Of a stretch of 64,000 nt of DNA, positions 53,162-60,289 are shown piece after piece. The notes beneath the pieces were generated by a model. That model was not told the DNA's origin. It was given only the letters and a program-made list of their open reading frames with translations, and did no database searches. A program made the translations under genes and the position numbers. Origin of the DNA: CAZKHG01 sp964552655 (GTDB lineage: Bacteria > Bacteroidota > Bacteroidia > Bacteroidales > Tenuifilaceae); the NCBI GenBank assembly GCA_964552655.1, contig CAZKHG010000003.1, positions 62,001 through 126,000 of the forward strand, given 5' to 3'. Every line of letters starts with the position of its first letter. Position 1 is the first letter of the stretch.

Positions 53162-53578
53162 ATGATCATGAAAGAAAGAATTGCTGAAATAATTAGTGTT
53201 GAAGGTATTACATCAACCAAATTTGCTGATATTATTGGGGTGCAAAGAAGTGCAATTTCGCACATACTTGCTGGAAGGAATAATCCAAGTTTTGATTTAA
53301 TTCAAAAAATATTAGATAAATTTCCTCATGTTAATGCAGATTGGCTGATTATGGGTAGGGGAGAAATGTATAAATCGGCAGTTCAAAAAAACCTATTCAA
53401 TCAATTTACAGATGTAAACAAAAATGATATTCAGTTTGATAACAAACATAAAGATGATAATATTACCAAAAATTCAATAAATATTGAATCAATTCAGACT
53501 TCTGCTTTAGATAGAAAAATTGAACAAATTGTAATATTTTATCACGATAAAAGCTTTACAGTGTACAAACCAACTTAA
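53162..53578 (+). CDS. XRE-type helix-turn-helix transcriptional regulator
   Basis: A 138-residue protein. The N-terminal helix-turn-helix (about 5-62, ITSTKFADIIGVQRSAISHILAGR) is of the Cro/C1/XRE type, with WLIMGRGEMYKS marking its end. The C-terminal half (about 75-138) is polar and Asn/Lys-rich, with a final helix-strand part (DRKIEQIVIFYHDKSFTVYKP). A second ATG two codons later is an alternative start. It lies next to three palindromic sites that it may bind. There is no obvious phage or toxin partner next to it, so its regulon is unknown beyond possible self-control. Confidence 0.85.
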   Translation: MIMKERIAEIISVEGITSTKFADIIGVQRSAISHILAGRNNPSFDLIQKILDKFPHVNADWLIMGRGEMYKSAVQKNLFNQFTDVNKNDIQFDNKHKDDNITKNSINIESIQTSALDRKIEQIVIFYHDKSFTVYKPT

Positions 53579-53584
53579 TGTTAT

Positions 53585-53615
53585 TTTGAGAATTTTATAC
53601 ATTAGTGTAGTTTTG
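53585..53615 (+). promoter_or_regulatory. Bacteroidota-type promoter of pyrD
   Basis: TTTG (53585-53588), exactly 19 bases, TAGTTTTG (53608-53615). Both match the consensus. The ATG at 53627 lies only 11 bases downstream, so the mRNA leader would be very short. Confidence 0.7.
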
Positions 53616-53626
53616 CAATAAAAATT

Positions 53627-54667
53627 ATGTATAAATTAATTTTACGCCCACTTTTATTCCTTATAAACCCTGAATCTGTCCATAAAATAATAGTTTCTTT
53701 TCTTAAAATGTCTTTTTGCATTCCAGGCATAAAAGAAATATCAGCTTTTCTATTCGAATATAAAAACCAGAAAATTGAAAAGAAAGTTTTTGGGTTAAAA
53801 TTTAAAAATCCTGTTGGTTTAGCAGCCGGGTTTGATAAAAATGCCAGTTTCTATAATGAATTATCAGCTTTTGGTTTTTCTTTTATAGAGATTGGAACTG
53901 TAACTCCAAAACCGCAGCCAGGAAACCCTAAACCACGTATATTCAGATTAATAAAAGATAATGCTTTAATTAACAGGATGGGCTTTAACAATAAAGGAGT
54001 TCTCTATGTCCAAAAAAAATTATTAAACAGGAGAGACCCTAAAATAATTATCGGGGGCAATATTGGTAAAAATACAGCTACACCTAATGTTGAAGCGGTG
54101 AATGATTATTTGTTTTGTTTCAATGCTTTATATGAATATGTAGATTATATTGTAATTAATATTAGTTGTCCAAATATTAAAGATCTTCGTGACCTTCAAA
54201 ATGGGGAAGAAGTGAAAACAATTTTAGAAGCAATTATTTTAGAGAGGAATAAAAAGGAATTAATTAAACCTATACTGCTTAAAGTATCTCCTGATTTAAC
54301 CAATGAGCAACTTGATGAAACCATTTCTATTGCTGAAGAGTGTGGTATAGATGGCTATGTGGCTACAAATACAACAACTTCCCGCGAAAATTTAGTAACC
54401 GATTTTAGTATCATCGAGAAAATTGGTCAGGGTGGATTAAGTGGATTACCATTACAAAAGCGTTCTAATGAAGTAATAAGTTTAATACACAAAAAAACAA
54501 ATGGAAAGAAACCTATAATTGGAACCGGAGGAATAATGAGTGAAACAGATGCCTATGAAAAATTAAAAGCAGGAGCGAGCTTAATTCAAATTTATAGTGG
54601 ATTTATTTATACTGGTCCTTTTTTGGTAAAAAGAATTAATAAATATTTGACAAATAACAGTTTGTAA
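53627..54667 (+). CDS. pyrD: Dihydroorotate dehydrogenase (quinone), class 2
   Basis: This enzyme oxidises dihydroorotate to orotate in pyrimidine synthesis and passes electrons to quinone at the membrane. It has 346 residues, including the N-terminal helical quinone/membrane part (1-40) of class 2. Motifs are PVGLAAGFDKNA (about 62-73), IEIGTVTPKPQPGNPKPR, NRMGFNNKG and GGLSGLPLQ. The catalytic-base segment reads NISCPN with Cys181, where class 2 enzymes such as E. coli have serine and class 1 enzymes have cysteine; related Bacteroidota may share this. It has its own promoter. Confidence 0.95.
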   Translation: MYKLILRPLLFLINPESVHKIIVSFLKMSFCIPGIKEISAFLFEYKNQKIEKKVFGLKFKNPVGLAAGFDKNASFYNELSAFGFSFIEIGTVTPKPQPGNPKPRIFRLIKDNALINRMGFNNKGVLYVQKKLLNRRDPKIIIGGNIGKNTATPNVEAVNDYLFCFNALYEYVDYIVINISCPNIKDLRDLQNGEEVKTILEAIILERNKKELIKPILLKVSPDLTNEQLDETISIAEECGIDGYVATNTTTSRENLVTDFSIIEKIGQGGLSGLPLQKRSNEVISLIHKKTNGKKPIIGTGGIMSETDAYEKLKAGASLIQIYSGFIYTGPFLVKRINKYLTNNSL

Positions 54668-54780
54668 TTCTTATAGAATTTTGAAGTTAAATTTATTGTG
54701 TTGAAAGAAGTCAAGATTACTCTTATTTTTATACAAATCTTTGTACATATTGGATATTGGTATCTCGAAAATTCAATTAA

Positions 54781-55686
54781 ATGAAATTTATTGAAGGAAA
54801 TTGGTATTTATTCAGAATTAATAAAGTTATTACAATTCCTGAAAAAGGTGATTTTTTTGTTATAGTGCATGATTCAGGTCGAAAATTACTTTTAAATTCA
54901 TCATATTATGATAATTATAATTATCAAATCGGGCAGGAAATTAAATGTAGAATTGATAAAGTCAACTGTACAGGCCAGATATTTTTAGAACCTGAGCATC
55001 CTGTATACAAGGAGGGTGAATATTATGATTTTGAGGTTTTAAACTCTACCAATTGCAATGAAAATCTTTTTATAATTGAAGTCCTGGATGTTTTTACAAC
55101 TTCTATTCAAGTAATAGCAAAAATTCCTGATAATATAAATGTTGGGAGTAAAATCAGGTTTAAAGTAATAAGAGTAAAAAAAGGAAAACCCATATTAGAT
55201 TTATACGATAATAAATTATCAATAAGAGAAATTATAAACCTTAAAATAGAAGATCAGATTGTTGACTTCAATGTGCTGAAATGCGTTGAATTAAACAATG
55301 AAGAATTTTTTCTATTAAGTTATGGGGTATATCAATCGATCCTAAAAAAGCAACATTATCAACATTATAATATTCAAGTTGGTAAGCCAATAAAGTGCCA
55401 TGTATTAGATGTTAAACCTAATGGATTATTAAAGGTTGAACCATTAAATCCCTGGTACATAATTGGTGAGAATTATAGCTTTAGCATTGCAGGGATTGAA
55501 CAGGTTGATGATTTAGAAGATAATATTAAAAGCAATGCTATTGTATTTGATAGACAGGGAAATAAATGCGGAGTAATTATACCGAATGAATTGGTTTCAA
55601 AAGCAGCGGGAATGAAAATCAGGTGTAAAGTACTAGGGTTTAAAAAGGGGAGACCAATGCTAAAGTTTGAGGGTTTTGAGAACTAA
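54781..55686 (+). CDS. Protein with two tandem copies of a beta-rich, OB-like unit (unrecognised)
   Basis: A 301-residue cytoplasmic protein. Its two halves (about 1-146 and 155-299) align: YQIGQEIKCRIDKVN..GQIFLEPEHPVY (about 49-75) with IQVGKPIKCHVLDVK..GLLKVEPLNPWY (about 198-226), and VGSKIRFKVIRVKKGKPIL (121-139) with AGMKIRCKVLGFKKGRPML (276-294). Each half looks like two OB/S1-like barrels, so four in all, perhaps nucleic-acid binding. No enzyme motif is seen. It converges with the next gene, sharing stop-codon bases. Whether it belongs to a known family I cannot say. Confidence 0.7.
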   Translation: MKFIEGNWYLFRINKVITIPEKGDFFVIVHDSGRKLLLNSSYYDNYNYQIGQEIKCRIDKVNCTGQIFLEPEHPVYKEGEYYDFEVLNSTNCNENLFIIEVLDVFTTSIQVIAKIPDNINVGSKIRFKVIRVKKGKPILDLYDNKLSIREIINLKIEDQIVDFNVLKCVELNNEEFFLLSYGVYQSILKKQHYQHYNIQVGKPIKCHVLDVKPNGLLKVEPLNPWYIIGENYSFSIAGIEQVDDLEDNIKSNAIVFDRQGNKCGVIIPNELVSKAAGMKIRCKVLGFKKGRPMLKFEGFEN

Positions 55687-56003
55687 TCCTCGCTATATTC
55701 ATCTTCCGATTCCTCAGCTGCTTCTTCTGGAAAAGAATCTTCACTTGTTCCAATATCATCATTGTCGCCAAAGAAATCTTTTTCCTCGTCTTCATCTTTT
55801 GGTTTAGAATCAATTTTAACATTGACCTTTATCAAATAGCTGGTATCTTCGGTGTCTAAAGTAACAGCATAAAAAAAGTCACCATTAGGTTTTTCAACTT
55901 TTATCACATGGTGTTGATATCCTGCAGGATATTTTTTTTTGAGTAGTTCTAGAATATCAGGAGTTAAATTGAAATAGTTTACTACTACTCGTTTCTTGTT
56001 CAT
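55683..56003 (-). CDS. Small acidic-tailed protein (unrecognised)
   Basis: A 106-residue protein. The N-terminal half is a folded domain of about 65 residues (MNKKRVVVNYFNLTPDILELL, then PAGYQHHVIKVEKPNGDFFYAVTLDTED). The C-terminal 40 residues are almost only Asp, Glu, Ser and Ala, ending SEDEYSED. The acidic tail suggests binding to a basic partner or DNA mimicry; this is inference. The gene is compact and in an otherwise ordinary setting. Similar small proteins appear in Bacteroidota genomes near gyrA or TPR genes, but I cannot name the family. Confidence 0.65.
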   Translation of the reverse strand: MNKKRVVVNYFNLTPDILELLKKKYPAGYQHHVIKVEKPNGDFFYAVTLDTEDTSYLIKVNVKIDSKPKDEDEEKDFFGDNDDIGTSEDSFPEEAAEESEDEYSED

Positions 56004-56141
56004 GATTCAATTTTTTCTGCAATTATACATTAAAAATTGTAATCTTAATTAAACTGCAAAAAAAAATTGTAATTAATAAAATAGTCATATAATTAATATT
56101 ATGTTAAATATAAATTTATAATACTCTCCTCCTAAAATTAA

Positions 56142-56169
56142 AAAACCCTGGCATATTCACCAGGGTTTT
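56142..56169. terminator. Intrinsic terminator after the TPR gene
   Basis: AAAACCCTGG (56142-56151), an 8-base loop, CCAGGGTTTT (56160-56169). On the minus strand the stem is followed by T residues. It lies 23 bp after the TPR stop. Confidence 0.8.
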
Positions 56170-56191
56170 ATAGAACTTGTTTTATTTGGAT

Positions 56192-57499
56192 TTAGAGAGA
56201 TTTTAGTTTCTCATTAAATTCAAGGTATTTTGAATTCATCTCCTGACTTTCAGTTCTGAATCGGAAATAAATATTTTTTAGTGCCTCTAGCGTATTTTTA
56301 TCAGTTGGGTTAACTTCATTCGCTTTAATCATAAAAGGCAAAGAGTTTTTAAACTCAACATTAGCTTTAGCCATTAGAGCATCGTATTTTTCAATTTCTC
56401 GAGCAGGCAGTTTATTTGCTTCTTCAACTAATTTTGCACCCTTGTTAAAGTAAAGTGCTCCAATATTATAATAAGCATCGAAATATTGCGGGTTTATTTT
56501 GATAGCTTCCTGATAGCTTAGAATAGCATTATCCATTTGGCCTAACCTATCGTATAATGTGCCTTTGGCAAAATGTAAAGATGCATTTGTTGGTTCATCG
56601 CTGATGGCTTTATCCAATAATACCAGGATTTTCGAAGGATCGTCGCCTTTTACTAAATAATGGTTAATTAATGAAAACATTACATTCTGATTTTTAGGGA
56701 ATTTTACAAAACCATCCTCAAGGTATTGTAAACCGGAATCATTATCACCATTTGCTTTGTACGCTTCATCTATGTTAAAATATGCGTTTCCTTCGGATGA
56801 ATAGCCTAATTCAATGGCTTTTTTGTAAAGGTCAATTGCTTCAGTATTTTTATTCGCCAGTTGAGCAGAAAGCCCTGCATAGTAATATATTACGGTGTCT
56901 TTATGATTAAGCTGTGGCATTAAACCAATATTGATAACCTTTTTAAAACACTCATAGGCCAAATCATACTTTTTAAAAGCATAGTAATTTGATCCATCGG
57001 AAACATAAAAACCTTTAAGTTTATTCAATTGTTCAGCAATATCCTTGGTCTTTTTCCCCTTAACATCTAGTTCAATGGCTTTATTCAGACTTTCCAAAGC
57101 GATATCTAGAGGTTTTTCAACCACCGGGTTAAGAACATCCCATTTTTCCAATTGATTGTTCATGAAATAGAAAATAGCTCGCTCAGTTACAAACTTCTCA
57201 ACCAAATTCCCATCTTGTTCCTCTTGAATGCGTTCTTTTGGCTGTCCAGCAATAAGAATAAATTCCTGGGGAACCATTCCTACCCTTGTGTTTAATAGCT
57301 GAGACTCATAAATCTCCATCATAAGCTGAGCTCTCGATATCCAAGTCCCTTCTTTAATATTCTTTTTTGGGTTTTGAATATCCTCATTGCTCCTTTCAAC
57401 TTTCTTTTTAAGTTGGTCGAAGTTTATTTTTACTCCGGTTTGGGCATATATCATATTTATTCCGAAGAAAAACACTAAAATAATTGATAATCTTTTCAT
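56192..57499 (-). CDS. Tetratricopeptide-repeat protein, probably periplasmic
   Basis: A 435-residue protein with a signal peptide (about 1-20, IILVFFFGINMIYAQ). The middle (about 120-380) has several TPR motifs with the usual helix pairs, for example YYAGLSAQLANKNTEAIDLYKKAIELG, and ASLHFAKGTLYDRLGQMDNAILSYQEAIKINPQYFDAYYNIG where two repeats follow each other. A helical C-terminus ends RFRTESQEMNSKYLEFNEKL. TPR proteins act as scaffolds in envelope and gliding-type complexes; the partner is unknown. It has its own promoter just after gyrA and a terminator behind it. Confidence 0.88.
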   Translation of the reverse strand: MKRLSIILVFFFGINMIYAQTGVKINFDQLKKKVERSNEDIQNPKKNIKEGTWISRAQLMMEIYESQLLNTRVGMVPQEFILIAGQPKERIQEEQDGNLVEKFVTERAIFYFMNNQLEKWDVLNPVVEKPLDIALESLNKAIELDVKGKKTKDIAEQLNKLKGFYVSDGSNYYAFKKYDLAYECFKKVINIGLMPQLNHKDTVIYYYAGLSAQLANKNTEAIDLYKKAIELGYSSEGNAYFNIDEAYKANGDNDSGLQYLEDGFVKFPKNQNVMFSLINHYLVKGDDPSKILVLLDKAISDEPTNASLHFAKGTLYDRLGQMDNAILSYQEAIKINPQYFDAYYNIGALYFNKGAKLVEEANKLPAREIEKYDALMAKANVEFKNSLPFMIKANEVNPTDKNTLEALKNIYFRFRTESQEMNSKYLEFNEKLKSL

Positions 57500-57530
57500 T
57501 GTATTTGGGTTTTGTTTTAAAAAATTTTTG

Positions 57531-57561
57531 CAAATCTATTAATAATTGTATGATAATCAAA
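57531..57561 (-). promoter_or_regulatory. Bacteroidota-type promoter of the TPR gene
   Basis: On the minus strand: TTTG (57558-57561), 19 bases, TAGATTTG (57531-57538). Both elements match. It lies in the short space after gyrA, 31 bases before the TPR start codon, so the TPR gene does not need read-through from gyrA. Confidence 0.7.
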
Positions 57562-57562
57562 C

Positions 57563-60067
57563 CTATTCGCTTAAATTTTCAGAGGCGTTATCTGTAACCA
57601 CTTCATCTGTAGCATCATCTTTCTCTTCTGATTTTTCAACATTTGCTATTGCTGCTATTGAGTCGCTATTTTTAAGGTTTATTAGTTTAACTCCTTGAGT
57701 AGCTCTACCGGTAACACGAATCTGATTGACAGAAAGTCTAATGGTTATGCCACTTTTATTTATTATCATCAAATCTTCATTATCTGTTACCCCTTTTATA
57801 GAAATTAAATTTCCAGTTTTGGGAGTTATATTAATGGTTTTAACACCCTTCCCTCCTCTGTTAGTGATTCTATAGTCTTCAAGTTTTGATTTTTTCCCGT
57901 AACCATTTTCAGAAACTACCAGAATGTCTTTTTTCTCATCCTCTTCAACACAAACCATGCCAATTACTTCGTCATTACCGCTTATGCTGATTCCGCGTAC
58001 ACCGCTGCCGGTTCTACCTATTGATCGTACAAGATTTTCGGGAAAACGAATCGCTTTACCATTTTTTGCTGCCAGCAAAATTTGGCAGGTTCCATTGGTA
58101 AGGCACGCTTCTATTAGTTGATCACCCTCTCTTACTGTAATGGCAATAACCCCATTTTGTCGTGGACGGCTATAAGCTTCAAGGGATGTTTTTTTAATTA
58201 CCCCTTTCTTGGTGCATAAAATGATAAAATTATTTTGGATATAATCTAAATCGCTGAGTTTTTTTACATTGATGTAAGCTCTGACATTATCGTCATTTTC
58301 AATATTCAATAAGTTTTGAATTGCCCTTCCTTTTGAAGTTTTACTTCCTTCCGGAATATCATATACCTTAAGCCAGAAGCACTTACCTTTCTCAGTAAAA
58401 AAGAGCATCGTGTTATGCATACTTGCTGTATAGAGGTGTTCAATGAAATCCTCATCGCGGGTTGTACTTCCTTTTGCTCCAACTCCTCCCCTTGCTTGAG
58501 TTCTGTATTCATACAATGGGGTTCGCTTTATATATCCTAATCTTGAAATGGTTATAACCACTTCTTCATCAGCGTAAAAATCTTCTGGATTAAACTCCTC
58601 AGCATTGGGTATAATTTCAGTTCTGCGTTCATCGCCATATTTCTGTTTAATCTCCAGCATCTCAGCCTTAATTATTTTCATTTGGAGTAAATGATCTTGT
58701 AGAATTTGCTTAAAATACTCAATCTGTTTTAAAAGTTCGTTGTACTCCTCTTTAACTTTATCACGTTCCAGACCGGTTAAACTTCTTAACCTCATATCAA
58801 TAATAGCCCGCGCCTGAATCTCTGATAAATTAAAATTAACCATAAGTTTATCCTTGGCTTCATCTGGAGTATTGGCAGCCCTTATGAGGTTAATGATTTC
58901 ATCTATATGATCGATGGCTATCAATAAACCCTCTAGTATGTGTGCACGTTTTTCGGCTTGATCAAGTTCAAATTGAGTGCGACGGAGAATAATGTTATGC
59001 CTATGTTTGATAAATAACGAGACTAAATCTTTTAGATTCAATAATTTAGGCCGTCCATCAACAAGGGCAATGTTATTTACTGTAAAGTTAGATTGAAGTT
59101 GGGTTAACTTGAACAGGTTATTGAGCACCACATTGGCAACAGCCTCTTTTTTTAGAATGATAACAACACGGGTACCTTGCCTGTCCGATTCATCATTGAT
59201 ATAGCTGATCCCTTCAATCTTCTTCTCATTGATTAAATCGGCAATCTTCCTGATCATTTCAGCTTTATTAACCATGTAGGGTATTTCTGAAACTATAATT
59301 TTTACCCTTCCCGATTCAGTTTGTTCAATTTCAGTTTTAGAACGAATAACAACTCGTCCTTTTCCGGTTTGATATGCTTCTTTAATGCCTTGATACCCAT
59401 AAATAATGCCTCCGGTGGGGAAATCAGGACCTTTAATTGTTTTTGCTAGCTCATCAATAGTAATCTCAGGGTTATCTATTGTGGCGCATATTGCGTCTAT
59501 CACTTCGCCGATATTATGAGGCGGCATGTTTGTTGCCATCCCGACTGCAATACCTGATGAACCGTTTACAAGAAGTGTTGGTATTCTGGTTGGTAATACA
59601 GTTGGTTCTTCCAGGGAATCATCAAAATTTAGCCTGAAATCCACAGTATTTTTGTCAAGGTCAGCAAGGGTTTCCTCGGCGATTTTAGTTAACCTTGCTT
59701 CAGTATATCTCATTGCAGCAGGGCTATCGCCATCAACTGAACCAAAGTTACCCTGGCCATCAACCAATGGATACCTTAACGACCATTCCTGAGCCATCCT
59801 AACCATAGCATCATATACAGAAGTATCGCCATGAGGGTGATACTTACCAAGAACTTCTCCCACAATACGAGCCGATTTCTTGAATGGTTTTCCTGCATTT
59901 ACGCCCAGTTCAGACATACCAAAAAGTACCCTGCGGTGAACTGGTTTTAAACCATCTCTTACATCAGGTAATGCCCGCGATACAATAACCGACATTGAAT
60001 AATCAATGTAGGCTGATTTCATCTCTTCTTCGATGTTTATCTGTATAATCCTTTCGCCTTCAGCCAT
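57563..60067 (-). CDS. gyrA: DNA gyrase subunit A
   Basis: Gyrase A cuts and rejoins DNA in ATP-driven negative supercoiling with GyrB. The 834-residue product has the breakage-reunion domain (about 1-500) with the catalytic tyrosine in AMRYTEARL (Y121) and the quinolone-region HPHGDTSVYDAM with Thr82 and Asp86. The C-terminal beta-pinwheel (about 510-810) has the GyrA-box-like QARGGVG and NRGGKGVKT. An acidic tail ends the chain. The position of E. coli Ser83 is Thr here, a natural alternative that should not be read as resistance. A -7 element TAAGTTTG is at 60113-60120 on the minus strand. Confidence 0.97.
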   Translation of the reverse strand: MAEGERIIQINIEEEMKSAYIDYSMSVIVSRALPDVRDGLKPVHRRVLFGMSELGVNAGKPFKKSARIVGEVLGKYHPHGDTSVYDAMVRMAQEWSLRYPLVDGQGNFGSVDGDSPAAMRYTEARLTKIAEETLADLDKNTVDFRLNFDDSLEEPTVLPTRIPTLLVNGSSGIAVGMATNMPPHNIGEVIDAICATIDNPEITIDELAKTIKGPDFPTGGIIYGYQGIKEAYQTGKGRVVIRSKTEIEQTESGRVKIIVSEIPYMVNKAEMIRKIADLINEKKIEGISYINDESDRQGTRVVIILKKEAVANVVLNNLFKLTQLQSNFTVNNIALVDGRPKLLNLKDLVSLFIKHRHNIILRRTQFELDQAEKRAHILEGLLIAIDHIDEIINLIRAANTPDEAKDKLMVNFNLSEIQARAIIDMRLRSLTGLERDKVKEEYNELLKQIEYFKQILQDHLLQMKIIKAEMLEIKQKYGDERRTEIIPNAEEFNPEDFYADEEVVITISRLGYIKRTPLYEYRTQARGGVGAKGSTTRDEDFIEHLYTASMHNTMLFFTEKGKCFWLKVYDIPEGSKTSKGRAIQNLLNIENDDNVRAYINVKKLSDLDYIQNNFIILCTKKGVIKKTSLEAYSRPRQNGVIAITVREGDQLIEACLTNGTCQILLAAKNGKAIRFPENLVRSIGRTGSGVRGISISGNDEVIGMVCVEEDEKKDILVVSENGYGKKSKLEDYRITNRGGKGVKTINITPKTGNLISIKGVTDNEDLMIINKSGITIRLSVNQIRVTGRATQGVKLINLKNSDSIAAIANVEKSEEKDDATDEVVTDNASENLSE

Positions 60068-60112
60068 TTTATGCTATTAACATTAAATAATTAAACTCTT
60101 TTTTTGAACTTG

Positions 60113-60120
60113 CAAACTTA
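60113..60120 (-). promoter_or_regulatory. Possible -7 element of gyrA
   Basis: Minus-strand TAAGTTTG fits TAnnTTTG, 45 bases before the gyrA start. A TTG 22 bp further upstream (60143-60145) is a less than ideal -33. Confidence 0.4.
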
Positions 60121-60289
60121 CTTAATTCCGATTAATTTCTTGCAATAAATGGTATGGAGTTATTAACAATAAAATCAATATTCACAGATATTATAAACGA
60201 TACAAATTAGTTAAACTTATAAAACAAATGTGTTTGTTTTTCTGTTTATCTATATTAATTTAGTATCGATTTAAGTTGTGCAATTTTTT

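Noticed and set aside
57563..60067. Quinolone-resistance mutation at GyrA Thr82 (E. coli Ser83 position)
   Set aside because: Thr is a conservative, natural residue and the next key position (Asp86) is intact; no reference strain is available.
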